A stretch of 64,000 nt of DNA from Helichrysum umbraculigerum (lineage: Eukaryota; Streptophyta; Magnoliopsida; Asterales; Asteraceae): positions 79,884,501-79,948,500 of the forward strand of contig CATIUR010000003.1 in NCBI GenBank assembly GCA_949592205.1, written 5' to 3'. This document shows positions 35,292-48,400 of this stretch, one piece after another (positions within the stretch are counted from its first letter, which is position 1; each line of letters begins with the position of its first letter). The notes under the pieces are model-generated. The model ran no database searches. It saw nothing but the letters and a program-made list of their open reading frames with translations, and was not told where the DNA came from. The translations under genes and the position numbers were made by a program.

Positions 35292-36958
35292 TGTCACACC
35301 CCGCCAAACGGTAATTACAATTACGTAGAGTGGTTTGCGGAAGCTTAGTGACGTGGCGGGGGTGCGAGCAGTAAAACACCCAACAGTTACATACATACTC
35401 AGAGCTTATGATTATTGCAGAACGAAATAGATTAAGATGCCATTAATTAAAGTTTTACAAAAGATTACCACTTGAAAAGTGGTAACAGTAATAGTAGTAG
35501 TTGAAATCAGTATTTCATAAAATACATAATATCAAAAGTAGATTTCATAGGTATGACTGCAGTAGTTGCAGTTATACAGAGGAAATCCAAGTGTCCCAAA
35601 AGTAGTGGCATCCTAACAAGTCCAGGGTAGTCCGTCCTGATATGCATGCAGATCTTACTTACGCTGCTAATTCCCTGAAAAACATAGAGTAAAACGTCAA
35701 CAAAATTGTTGAGTGAATTCACAAGTTTGTTTGTTATGTAGGAAACACAAGTTAATCATTTAAGAATAACATTTCCAAATAAGTGTTGTTTATCAAGTAG
35801 GAAACACAAGTTATTAATAAATAACATTTCCTAAATCAGTTATCAGTAGGAAACACAAGTTAACCTAAATAAAGATTAACATTTCCAAATCAGTGTACGT
35901 AGGAAATCCTTTCCTAATCAATAGTTTAGTGCGTGGGAATATTTAGACGATGATCCCTTGAAAGGTGAGCTAAACCTGTCAAGTAAGGTAACCCGATCTA
36001 ACCCTATAACCAAACCACGACCCTAATCTGTTGTTGTTGTGCCAAGTAGGACATTTAAGTATACGCTCCCAAATCCATAGGAGGGTCGTCACGGCGATAG
36101 TACTATCCGTATACTCAGTGGCTAGAGTCACCTAGCTAATGGTTATAGTCTGTAGCCATAAGGTCTTTTATGCACTACATCGTTCAGCCTAGATCTGTAC
36201 CAAGATTCGTTGCCTAAATTCCCAAAATAGTTATGAAAAACATTTCATAAAAACATAGTTCAGATAGTTGTGTGAAATACCCTTTCACAAATAGTTCAAG
36301 TATGAAGTACCCCTTCATAAACAGTTTAAGCAAATACGTACAGTATTTAATCAGTCACAACATGAAATCTCATTTCATCAATAGTTTAAGTAAATACATC
36401 AAGTATTCAAACAGTTGTCGCATGCAAATATACATACGATTTCTATGTTTTCCACCCCGAGGTTTTAAAACATTAAAACATTGAAAAGGGGTTTGTGAAC
36501 TCACTGTAGGTGCTCGGATGTGAATGCTAGCGAGATAAGATAGCGTAGCCCAAACGTAGTCAACCTATACACATCAATGTATTAACTATAAGTACTTTGT
36601 TTACTTATGTTAATAGTTTATTTGTTTGAAGAAATTTTCAGTTTCTTAGGTTTGTGTATTTCGTTGATGATTGTTGTTGAAAATAAATAATATTTTCCAA
36701 GTTGTGTTCATTTGTCGAGTCATTCGAATGTGTAAGCATATATACATATATACTTATATAGTTGCATATATATATATATCTTGCATATATATATTATTGT
36801 TCGTTATTTCGTTCACATATATCTCATATATATATGAATCATCTATGTATATTGTTTGCCGTTTAAGTTTCAAAATCACTAGTCTTATTTGTCCCATATA
36901 ATATACGTCTCGTCCCAAATGTGTATATATACCAATAGGTTCATTCCACATTCGTAGG

Positions 36959-37016
<58 letters not shown>

Positions 37017-38653
37017 TTTGTAATTACGTTCCAAATCAGTTCTAAATCCCACTCGATAAATGTACGTATTTAATTTTTGCTCTAATGGCCCATTTGTTTG
37101 TTTATATAACCCGATCCAATTAATTTAACGTATAATCCATTAATCGTTCGGCCCAAATCACGAAGCCCAGTTCACAGCCCAGCCCAGCCGATCGGCTTGG
37201 GCCAGCCGTTCGGCTTGGCCAGCCGTTCGGCTTGGGCCTTCAGCCGTTCGGCTGTTGGCCTCGGCCCAGTCCAATCCGCTCGGCCCAAATTATTTAGTCC
37301 GTTTATTAGTTTTGGCCCAAGCCCAAGTCACGGTCCAACTTGAAGCCCAACAGCCCCATAGCCCGCATACAGCCGATCGGCTTTGGAATCTTAGCCGTTC
37401 GGCTTTGGGTTATCAGCCGTTCGGCTTTGGCCCTTAGCCGTTCGGCTTCGAGCTCGAGCCCAGACCCCCTGTTCGTTTTTCAGTTTTGCATCTCGATTTC
37501 AACAAGTATTTTGGCTATGTTTCGAATGGTAAACGTGTTCATAAGTTTAATAACTTCGAAACACATCATTACTTCACTAAATTTCAAGTTTTTACATATA
37601 CATTTAGTGGATTTAAGTTTTGGTTTCTCAAACCATTTTCAAGAACAAACAAGAATTCCTCAAATTTTTATGATACATACATAGATTATGATGTACGAAC
37701 ATGTTATATAACGAAATTTAAACAAGAATTTGAAGGATTTAAAGTTCCTTACAATGGTTTAAAAATGATGATTTGGTTGATGATGACGACTTGCGACGAT
37801 GATGATGATGTTTGAGGTGTTGTTGTTTTTGGTTTGTTGTTCTACTACTACTGCTGCTGCCTTTGCCTCTTGATCAATTTCTTAGTGAAGAAAAATTTTG
37901 ATTGAGGATGAATGTATGTGTGAGAATGTCGAAGATCAGAGAAAAATGGGAGGGAGTATGGTTTAAAACCAAACTGTCTGATGCATTATTGTAGGTTGGT
38001 GGGATTTTTGTCCCACCAATCTCGAGTACGGGTATATTTATAGTAATATAAAATTTAACATTTTATATTTTTATTTTGTAGATGCTCTCATGGTTCGTAA
38101 TATGTTTTCAGAATAATGAGGTTATCATTATTTTTGATAGTTGTACATTTTTGTACATTTTACTGCGCGTAGTTAATTGAGCGTCAATTTTCAGTAAATT
38201 TAGGATTTCATATTTTGAAGTAATGTTCTAACTTCTTCCAAATGAACGAGAAAATTTGCATTTTTATGATTTGACGTCGTATGCGCGTTTTAGAATTGTT
38301 TATGTTCGTGTTATAATACGTTTTATGTTAAACGTATATTTGAACCACTTTATCTATATGTTATAGATATATAAATACTCGTAATTAATAATTGAATTAT
38401 TAATTATATATTTTGTCACCAACTTTCGTTATATATTTTGTCGCATTTATTCGGACGCGTATTCGGTAACTTTTCAGCTAAAAATCGCGTAATTTTATAA
38501 ATTACAATTTATGTAATACTTCATGTATTATTGTTTTGGGCTCGCTAGACTCACATCACATCAAAAGTTTATGTTAACACAATCGTAGTGAATTAGCGTA
38601 AGAAATGCATGTAATTAAGTATAATTATATACCTAATTTGGAGGAGTGTCACA
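35292..38653 (-). repeat. Element E right (5') LTR
   Basis: Near-identical to the left LTR. Diagnostic differences noted include aacagttac here versus aatagttac on the left, an attcgttgcc variant, and one missing T near 36780. Confidence 0.94.
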
Positions 38654-39423
38654 GCTGCCCCCGGACCCCCGTACTTAGATTCCGTAAACACATATTTCAC
38701 CAAGTGTCAAACTTGTACAACTTCAAAACAATTATACGACACAACTTTTCAAACATAATGGAATTTGTGTTTCTAAGTGTAACGCTTCAAAATCAATGTG
38801 ATAACATCAAGACTATTATTACAATTAATCACCAACGGGCCGTACATGTTTTCAAACACTTAACAAATCAACCAAATCGTAGTAATTTGGACATGTATAT
38901 ATATAGTTGTGTAACAACTACAAGGGTGATCTTTTGAGATACCCAATCATGATTATAACCATCGCGTGTCGGGGGCACCCTCAGGTTACAAGTCTTTGGA
39001 CTTCATATTCGGCTAATCAACTTACGTTTGTGTAAACGCATTCAGACTCAGGTGAGTCTCATAGCCCCTCTTTTACTGTTTTACTCAGGGGTGTGATATA
39101 CTGCTCAAACTTTTAACATGTGAACGCAAGTACCAACTTTTCATATACTACATGAGTTTTTCGAAACTAATCATTTAAAGTCCTCCGTCAGCATAGTTGT
39201 TAATACGTTGTAGCGTGAATATTAGTATATGGTACCATATAGGATTGACCCTCCTCGTTCGGGTTAGCAAGCACTAACCGGGTAAACGGACGTACTAATA
39301 TTTGGGAAGACGAATGTGGATTAGGCATTCGTGGAGGCACCTCGCCCGGAATTCTCTTTAGGGGACCCGGCCCTCGAGTTAAGCTCAACTATGTGCTCAT
39401 GGCTGTATACACGATGATTATCA

Positions 39424-39498
39424 TTTAATTGCTGGATGCAATTCATTATTTAATTGCTGGATGCAATTCATTATTTAATTGCTGGATGCAATTCATTA
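39424..39498. repeat. Three 25-bp tandem units in D LTR
   Basis: Unit TTTAATTGCTGGATGCAATT plus CATTA, with an internal GAATTGCATCC complement. Same array at 48354-48428. The F LTR has a single copy of the core (about 53033), so the array expanded in D. Confidence 0.85.
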
Positions 39499-39876
39499 TT
39501 TAAATCTTGCGGTTCATACGATATTACTTGATTTCAAACCTGTGAGCTCACCAGCTTTATAGCTGACCTTTTAGCATATATCGCAGGTACCCAGCAGTAG
39601 GATGTTTCTGCTTCAGGATTTAGCTCAAGTCAGCATACAGACGATTGAGATTTTCTTGCATTAGTATATTTTGTATAAGTACTTATGTACTGAAATCTCA
39701 TTATATTTAACTCGAGCTATGTAAAGCTTTAAATGTTGTAAACATTTCAATTATCAATATATTTTGTTAAAACGACGCATATAGAGTCGTTTGCTATTTA
39801 TCTTTATGCTTTGTTATTGATTAGTAACACCCAAATCAAGCTTCCGCAAATCATTAAATTTGGGGGTGTTACAGAT

Positions 39877-39888
39877 TGGTATCAGAGC
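39877..39888 (+). other. Primer binding site of D, initiator-Met tRNA type
   Basis: TGGTATCAGAGC three bases after the 5' LTR. Confidence 0.9.
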
Positions 39889-40201
39889 CTAAGGTTATAG
39901 TGAACTAGGTTGCATTTAGTGAGCCTAGACTATGACCATTAGGCAGTATTCCTTATTAGGTATGACTGGTTCAGGGATTACAGCATACGAGTTTAATTTA
40001 ACATAGCCTGATCAACTATGTACAATTAAACAAAGATGATGTAAGATCTGAAAGTAGTTATGGCTGAACAGGGTACAATAGGAGACTCTGACCTCGAGAG
40101 AACCGAGACTTGGACATGTTTATGCTAGACACTCAATAGGCTATATTATATAGGAGCTATATGAATATAGGCCTCAATCTTACTAACGCTTTGTCTCAGA
40201 A

Positions 40202-40693
40202 ATGGCAAACATCCCATCAGATTCATCTCGTTCTCAATCCGGGTCGCAGAACCCAAGGGTAGCAAGGAGGAACAACAGGTTGTCTCGAGCTGGCCCGTAT
40301 CCCACTCACATCGCCTTGCCGGCCTTAGCCGCTAGGGTAAACCAACACGAGCAGCGACTTCGCACCATGGATGTCGTGTTGCAAGAAACGAACGAAAACT
40401 GGAGACTTACATCCCTTGAACGCATCGAACAGGTCTCCGACGACCTTGAAACCACAAACAACAACATGGATGTTCTTCGCAACCAAATAATAGAAATAAG
40501 GGTGGAAAATGCCCTTCTGCAACAAAGGATGGAAGAATGTGAACAACGCTCACATGAAGCAGAAGAGTATGCGCGCGGAATAACACAACGACTTGCGCTA
40601 GCAGAAGACAACGCCCGACAAGCTAGCAGGCTTGCAAACACTGTGGACCGTCTTGTCACGATGATGGAACATATTAATCTACGTCAACACTAG
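40202..40693 (+). CDS. Extra coiled-coil ORF of D upstream of gag
   Basis: The frame has 163 codons between primer site and gag, ending 288 bases before the gag start. The N-terminal 45 residues are basic and Ser/Arg-rich (SRSQSGSQNPRVARRNNR), like an RNA-binding or nuclear-targeting tail. From residue 46 to the end the sequence is almost all charged helix with heptad-like spacing (ARVNQHEQRL, ERIEQVSDDLETTNN, RLALAEDNARQASRLANTV). This indicates a coiled coil that would form oligomers. F carries a clear relative at 59780-60265, interrupted by one stop, with the same start (MAN) and near-identical C-terminal 40 residues. That conservation supports real coding. I know of extra ORFs in other plant LTR elements but do not recognise this one. 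Likely roles are particle assembly or RNA binding; that is inference. Confidence 0.7.
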   Translation: MANIPSDSSRSQSGSQNPRVARRNNRLSRAGPYPTHIALPALAARVNQHEQRLRTMDVVLQETNENWRLTSLERIEQVSDDLETTNNNMDVLRNQIIEIRVENALLQQRMEECEQRSHEAEEYARGITQRLALAEDNARQASRLANTVDRLVTMMEHINLRQH

Positions 40694-40981
40694 TGTAGTC
40701 TTTGTCTTGTAATCTATCCTGTAATCTAGTAACTATCTACGCGCTACTCTATAATTCAGTCGGATGTAACAATTCCCGACATCTTTTGTAATACATCTGT
40801 AGGATGTAACCTTTGAACTCGTATTAGCTATCAAATATTTCTTGTTGTTCAACTCATATTAATTTCCATAATTCTTTTTCATATTGATGTTATGTATTAC
40901 CACCTTTATACATGTACATCTGAAATAAATACAATTTTCTTACAAAATCTCATGTATCTTCATTTCTTTTATTGAAGAATC

Positions 40982-43900
40982 ATGCCGCCAAAGACACGAC
41001 CTTACACAGATGCTCAGATCACGTCACTCATAACCCAGGCTGTTACTGAAGCCTTGGCTCGGAATACCCCACCCAACTCCACAAGAAACAGCGATACCGC
41101 TGGAACCTCTGCCGTCAAACCTTGTTCTTACAAGGACTTTCAAAGCTGTAAACCCTCGAGTTTCAAGGGTTCTGAAGGAGCCATCAGACTGATCAGATGG
41201 TTCGAGAAAATGGAAACTGTTTTTCGTGTCAGCAAATGCGCGGAGAACGACAAAGTAAACTTCGCCACCTGCTCTCTTGAAGATGATGCCCACTCTTGGT
41301 GGAATTCATATACCCAATCAGTGGGTGCTGACATTGCCTACCAACTCACTTGGGAGGAATTGAAGGCAAAACTCACTGCCAAATACTGCTCGATCGCCAA
41401 ACTCCAAAAGCTAGATGAGGAGTTTTGGAATTTGAAGGTTCAGGGTGGTGACATCGATGGTTATACCACCAGGTTTCAACAACTAGCTGCCCTCCGCCCA
41501 GCTATGGTAAGCACTGAACCTGATAAAATCAGGAAGTACGCCCTTGGTCTCCCTGATTTTGTTCGGGGACACGTCATCTCTTCCAAACCAACCACCATTG
41601 ACGGTGCAATCTCATTGGCCCAAGACCTGATGTCTATGAGCCAAGATTCTGAACAACCCACTTCATCATCCCAAAACAACAAACGCAAGTGGTCTGACTA
41701 CCACAACAACCACTCCAACCAACAAAACAAGAAACCCGACACCATCAAAGCTTACAACACCACCACTGACATCATCCGGGGCTACACTGGGAGCAAACCA
41801 TTTTGTCCCAAGTGCAATCGTCACCATGAGGGTTCCTGTGGTCCCTTTTGCAACAATTGCAAGAGGTACGGCCACCTCACCAAAGACTGCCGCTCTCCCT
41901 CCAACAACAATTCCAACAACAACACCAGACCACCCAAAGTATGCTTTGAGTGTGGGAAACCTGGACATTTCAGAGACTCGTGCCCAAAACTGAAGAACAA
42001 CAACAACAACTGCAACAACAACAGCAACAACAACAACACTCGCAGCAGAGCTTTCGTCATCAAATTTGGGGACGCCCGCCAAGACCCGAATGTGGTCTCG
42101 GGTATGTTCCTCCTCAACAACTTAACTGCTTCTGTTCTATTTGATACTGGTGCTGATAGAAGCTTTATCTCCGATGATTTTTGCCCATTACTTGACATCA
42201 CTCCTGTTGCCTTAGATGTTAAGTACACTGTAGAGCTAGCAAATGGAAAACTTGTAGAAACCACCAGTGTGATACCTAATTGCACTTTAAACCTAGCCGA
42301 CGAAACCTTTTCGATCGACCTTATACCCATTGAAATCGGAAGTTTCGACATCATTATCGGAATGGACTGGTTGTCCAAGCATCGAGCTGAAATCGTTTGT
42401 CATGATAAAATCGTCCGTATACCACTCGCCGTTGGTGGAACCTTGATCATACAGGGGGAGACCGGTGGGACGGGACTCAATATAATCTCCTGCTTAAAAA
42501 CCCGAAAATTTCTGAGAAAGGGTTACCCCGCAATACTTGCACACATCACAGAGAAGAAGTCGGAGGAGAAGCGACTTGAGGATGTGCCAATTGTTAGAGA
42601 CTTTCCCGAAGTCTTTCCGGAAGAATTACCTGGTCTACCTCCGCTTAGACAGGTTGAGTTCTCGATTGATCTCGTGCCGGGTGCCGCACCGGTGGCCCGC
42701 GCACCATACCGTTTAGCCCCATCCGAACTTCAGGAGTTGTCCTCTCAGTTACAGGAACTTCTGGATCGAGGATTCATTAGACCGAGTTCTTCACCTTGGG
42801 GAGCTCCGGTCTTATTTGTCAAAAAGAAGGACGGTTCATTCCGAATGTGCATCGACTACCGAGAATTGAACAAATTGACCGTCAAAAACCGATACCCACT
42901 TCCTCGCATTGATGATCTATTCGACCAACTTCAGGGTTCAAGTTTTTACTCGAAAGTCGACCTGCGATCAGGTTATCATCAGTTACGAGTTCGCGACGCC
43001 GATATTCCAAAAACTGCTTTCAGAACTCGTTACGGGCACTACGAATTCCAAGTGATGCCCTTTGGTTTAACTAACGCACCGGCTGTATTCATGGACCTCA
43101 TGAACCGGGTGTGCAAACCTTACCTCGATAAGTTTGTTATTGTCTTTATCGATGACATACTCATTTACTCGCGCAACGAGCAAGAACATGCGCAACACCT
43201 TAAGACCATTCTGGAATAACTTAGACACGAGGAGCTTTACGCTAAATTCTCTAAGTGTGAGTTCTGGATTCAAACCGTTCAATTTCTTGGTCACGTGATC
43301 GACAGTCAGGGAATTCACGTGGACCCATCAAAGATCGAGGCTATCAAAGACTGGCAAGCACCCACCTCGGCAACTGAAGTACGACAATTCTTGGGTCTTG
43401 CTGGGTACTATCGACGATTTATCGAAAATTTCTCTAAAATAGCTCAACCACTCACGGTACTGACTCAGAAGGACAAAAGGTTCGATTGGACCGATAAACA
43501 AGAATCAGCGTTCCAACTTCTGAAACAAAAGCTTTGCAGTGCTCCAATTCTATCCTTACCCGAAGGCACCGATGACTTCGTGGTATACTGTGATGCTTCT
43601 CACCAAGGTCTCGGTTGTGTATTGATGCAACGAGACAAAGTTATTGCCTATGCCTCACGACAGCTGAAAATTCATGAAAAGAACTACACCACTCACGATC
43701 TCGAACTTGGAGCTGTCGTTTTTGCTCTCAAAATCTGGAGACATTATCTCTACGGCACTAAGTGCACCATCTTTACCGATCACAAAAGTCTCCAACATAT
43801 CTTCGATCAGAAGGATCTCAATATGAGGCAACGTCGATGGGTCGAGTTGCTTACCGATTATGATTGCGAGATCAAGTACCATCCAGGGAAGGCTAATGTT

Positions 43901-45433
43901 GTAGCCGATGCCCTCAGTCGAAAGGAACGATCAAAACCACTTCGAGTCCGAGCCCTCAGTATGACCATTCATAACGATCTTACCCTTCAAATTCATACCG
44001 CTCAGATCGAAGTCCTGAAACCGGAAAACATCAAAAATGAAGCCTTGCGGGGCATTGACAAACAATTTGAAATCAAATCTAACGGGATTAGGTATTTCTC
44101 AAACCGAATCTGGTTGCCTAGTTTTGGGAACCTAAGAGACTTGGTGATGGACGAAGCTCACAAGTCTAAATATTCTATCCATCCGGGATCCGATAAGATG
44201 TACCACGATATCAAGGAATTTTATTGGTGGCCAAACATGAAAGCCGAAATCGCCACTTATGTCAGCAAGTGTCTTACTTGCTCGAAAGTCAAAACCGAAC
44301 ATCAGAAACCTCCTGGTTTACTCCAACAACCTGAAATCCCTGAATGGAAATGGGATCAAATTGCCATGGATTTCATAACCAAACTACCCAAGTCGTCGAG
44401 CGGTTGCGATACCATTTGGGTGATCGTCGATCGTCTCACCAAATCTGCTCATTTCCTGGCAATCAAAGAAAACGATAAAATGGAACGCCTTACACAAATC
44501 TACATCAAGGAAATCGTTTCTCATCACGGTGTTCCAGTCTCAATCATCTCTGACAGAGATGCCCGTTTCACTTCTCACTTTTGGCAATCACTGCAGAAAG
44601 CATTGGGTACCCGTCTCGATATGAGTACCGCGTACCTTCCTCAAACCGATGGCCAAAGTGAACGAACCATTCAAACACTGGAAGACATGCTACGAGCCTG
44701 CGTAGTTGATTTCGGTACAAACTGGGAAAGACATTTACCGTTGTGCGAATTTTCGTACAATAACAGTTATCACGCCAGCATTAAGGCTGCACCTTTTGAG
44801 GCACTGTACGGTCGTAAGTGCCGATCACCGATATGTTGGACTGAGGTGGGAGATAGTCAACTCACTGGTCCTGAACTCATTCACGCCACCACTGAGAAAA
44901 TTGTGGAAATCCAAAACAGACTCAAAGCAGCACGTGATCGTCAGAAAAGTTATGCTGACGTGAGACGCAAACCACTCGAGTTTCAAGTTGGGGATCGAGT
45001 TCTCTTAAAAGTATCGCCTTGGAAAGGCGTCATCCGTTTTGGCAAACGCGGGAAGTTAAATCCCAGGTACATCGGGCCTTTTGAGATCCTCGAAAGGATT
45101 GGCCCTGTAGCTTATCGATTGCAGCTGCCATCCGAACTCAGCAGCGTGCACCCTACTTTTCATATCTCAAATCTGAAGAAGTGTCTGTCTGATGAGACAC
45201 TTATTATTCCATTAGATGAAATTCGTGTTGACGATAAACTTCATTTCGTTGAGGAACCCGCTGAAATTATGGACCGTGAGGTCAAACAACTGAAACAAAG
45301 TCGTATTCCCATCGTCAAGGTCAGATGGAATTCGCGGCGTGGTCCGGAATTCACCTGGGAACGGGAAGACCAAATGCGACTCAAATATCCTCAACTCTTC
45401 ACTGATTCCACATCAAACACGACCTCGAGCTAA
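40982..45433 (+). pseudogene. gag-pol: D gag-pol polyprotein, one in-frame stop
   Basis: One frame of 1,484 codons is interrupted only by TAA at 43217-43219 (codon 746). Gag: capsid-like region at about 48-215 (WFEKMETVF, WWNSY), zinc knuckles C290-X2-C293-X4-H298-X4-C303 and C321-C324-H329-C334, each followed by Asn-rich linkers. Protease: DTGA at 388-391. RT: CIDYREL at 623-629, FIDD at 722-725; the stop falls about 20 residues later, inside RT. Beyond it come RNase H (CDASHQGLG, FTDHKSLQ), integrase zinc finger (HPG...CLTCSK), integrase core (AMDFITKLP, ISDRDARF, TDGQSERT) and a C-terminal chromodomain (KVRWNSRRGPEFTWE). The usual STAYHPQ is STAYLPQ here. The F relative has GTA at the stop codon, so TAA is a lesion rather than a programmed stop. 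Confidence 0.94.
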
Positions 45434-45454
45434 ATTTCGGGACGAAATTCTTCT

Positions 45455-45467
45455 AACAGGGGGAGAA
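45455..45467 (+). other. Polypurine tract of D
   Basis: AACAGGGGGAGAA immediately before the 3' LTR; E and F have the same type at 29085-29098 and 55027-55040 on the minus strand. Confidence 0.88.
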
Positions 45468-48400
45468 TGTAACACCCGCCAAATTAGGACTAGTAATTAG
45501 TGCCTAATCGTATGTTAATACATGTAATTAGTTTCTTGTTAGGCTAATTAATGTATCGAATTATATATATATTGTTGAATATATACGAAAATGCGATTTG
45601 GAAAAATCTTACGCAATTTAAATCGGATGTATTTCGATTCAATTTAATACGAACGTTGGTGACCAATCTTATTAAATAACGCTTTTATGTCAAAAATATT
45701 ATTATAATAATATTTCGTATTCATACGTATTGTACAAACAAACCTTACACAATTTAAATGTAAAACGCGCAAACTAAATAAACAAACTTACATTCTATAA
45801 TTCAATATATAAATTGATTAGTAAAATATTTAAATAAAATATCGCATAATAATTTGTATTTTAAAACGTACCATTTAATATTTAAAGTAATTAATTAACG
45901 TTTAAACGACGGAGCAAACGAACACCGCACGGGGAGCGGAGACTGAAAGTTGGAGGATAACCTCCAACCCACCACCTCACTTTCTCATTTCTATCTTTCT
46001 TTCCTCTCTCTTCCTCCATTTTCTCCCTAAAAAGTTCATCACCACCACATCACAAAAATCGTCAAATACTACCACTAAACGACCTTGGATCTCATCATCA
46101 CTTTGAAGAAAAACGTTCACCACTTCCCGATCTACAACGCTATCTTTTCGGATTTCTCATCCGACACTTTGTAAGTTTCCGACAAATCCCGAAATCTCTC
46201 GTTTTTAAGTGTTTTCACTTTCTAGTAGTTTGTAACAACTTAAAATGTCCATATATGGGTTGGGTAAAAGAATCGGACCAAACTATGGCCGGAAAACTCG
46301 TTTTTGGCTCAAAAACCCGTCAATAGCTTTAAGTGTCGCAACGAAGCATGCAGTATAGCGTCACTTCGTGCGTCACTTAAGTGACGCATTGAGTGTCGCT
46401 AAAAGCCCAAATTTTGCGTCACTTGCCTAAGTGCCGCATAAAACCCTCTTTTTCCGTCACTACCTAAGTGACGCATTTTCAATACCCGTCACTAATGACC
46501 GACACTTATAGCGTCACTTGCCTAAGTGACGCCTACCATCAAACCTGATTTCACCCGTCACTCACCTTAGTGACTCATGACCTTTATACCGACACTTACA
46601 ACCGACACTTCCTCAAGTGCCGCACTCTATGCGTCACTTGCACAAGTGACGCTATTATTCAGAATCAGTCATTTCATGCGACACTTCCTAAGTGTCGCCT
46701 AAACCCATGAGTGTCGCTATAAGTGACGCATAAAACAGAATATTTACAACTTTTTACTAAGTGTCGAGACCAAAATTTTATCACTTGATTTCACCCAAAT
46801 TCAAGTCCAGATGCGTTTTTCCTTAAAGCAATATAGTAGAAATAAAAATTTTCCAAGCTGACCTGGCAGCTCGACCCCAGCCAGGGGCTCTGCCCCTTGG
46901 ACCCCGCCAGGGGCTGCCGCCCCTTGGACCCCGCTAACCAGGGGCGCTGCTGTCACACCCCGCCAAACGGTAATTACAATTACGTAGAGTGGTTTGCGGA
47001 AGCTTAGTGACGTGGCGGGGGTGCGAGCAGTAAAACACCCAATAGTTACATACATACTCAGAGCTTATGATTATTGCAGAACGAAATAGATTAAGATGCC
47101 ATTAATTAAAGTTTTACAAAAGATTACCACTTGAAAAGTGGTAACAGTAATAGTAGTAGTTGAAATCAGTATTTCATAAAATACATAATATCAAAAGTAG
47201 ATTTCATAGGTATGACTGCAGTAGTTGCAGTTATACAGAGGAAATCCAAGTGTCCCAAAAGTAGTGGCATCCTAACAAGTCCAGGGTAGTCCGTCCTGAT
47301 ATGCATGCAGATCTTACTTACGCTGCTAATTCCCTGAAAAACATAGAGTAAAACGTCAACAAAATTGTTGAGTGAATTCACAAGTTTGTTTGTTATGTAG
47401 GAAACACAAGTTAATCATTTAAGAATAACATTTCCAAATAAGTGTTGTTTATCAAGTAGGAAACACAAGTTATTAATAAATAACATTTCCTAAATCAGTT
47501 ATCAGTAGGAAACACAAGTTAACCTAAATCAGTTATCGACCCCAGCCAGGGGCTCTGCCCCTTGGACCCCGCTAACCAGGGGCGCTGCCCCCGGACCCCC
47601 GTACTTAGATTCCGTAAACACATATTTCATCAAGTGTCAAACTTGTACAACTTCAAAACAATTATACGACACAACTTTTCAAACATAATGGAATTTGTGT
47701 TTCTAAGTGTAACGCTTCAAAATCAATGTGATAACATCAAGACTATTATTACAATTAATCACCAACGGGCCGTACATGTTTTCAAACACTTAACAAATCA
47801 ACCAAATCGTAGTAATTTGGACATGTATATATATAGTTGTGTAACAACTACAAGGGTGATCTTTTGAGATACCCAATCATGATTATAACCATCGCGTGTC
47901 GTGGGCACCCTCAGGTTACAAGTCTTTGGACTTCATATTCGGCTAATCAACTTACGTTTGTGTAAACGCATTCAGACTCAGGTGAGTCTCATAGCCCCTC
48001 TTTTACAGTTTTACTCAGGGGTGTGATATACTGCTCAAACTTTTAACATGTGAACGCAAGTACCAACTTTTCATATACTACATGAGTTTTTCGAAACTAA
48101 TCATTTAAAGTCCTCCGTCAGCATAGTTGTTAATACGTTGTAGCGTGAATATTAGTATATGGTACCATATAGGATTGACCCTCCTCGTTCGGGTTAGCAA
48201 GCACTAACCGGGTAAACGGACGTACTAATATTTGGGAAGACGAATGTGGATTAGGCATTCGTGGAGGCACCTCGCCCGGAATTCTCTTTAGGGGACCCGG
48301 CCCTCGAGTTAAGCTCAACTATGTGCTCATGGCTGTATACACGATGATTATCATTTAATTGCTGGATGCAATTCATTATTTAATTGCTGGATGCAATTCA

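Larger units (their letters stand above)
25720..38653 (-). mobile_element. Element E: young Tekay-type chromovirus
   Basis: LTRs begin TGTCACACCCCGCC and end GGAGTGTCACA on the plus strand; target duplication GCTGC at 25715-25719 and 38654-38658. LTRs are 3,365 and 3,362 bp. I saw about six substitutions plus one single-base indel and an AT-tract length change between them. The initiator-Met primer site and polypurine tract place it on the minus strand, opposite to D. Gag-pol has one frameshift and is otherwise open. Confidence 0.95.
24294..39873 (+). repeat. Element D 5' LTR, interrupted by E
   Basis: D portions are 24294-25719 and 38659-39873. It includes a leader hairpin (24775-24794), a GC-rich palindrome cluster (25155-25640), a GC block (25641-25719) that received E, and three 25-bp tandem units (39424-39498). 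Confidence 0.93.

Noticed and set aside
41666..42378. Long Val/Leu-rich minus ORFs over D gag, and similar ones at 32427-32990 and 58411-59341
   Set aside because: They are antisense shadows of Asn-rich zinc-knuckle linkers in gag.
46951..47536. Independent insertion of an E-family solo LTR in D's 3' LTR
   Set aside because: One end and the target duplication are missing, the site is identical to that in the 5' LTR, and the GC block is duplicated at the exit; conversion fits better.
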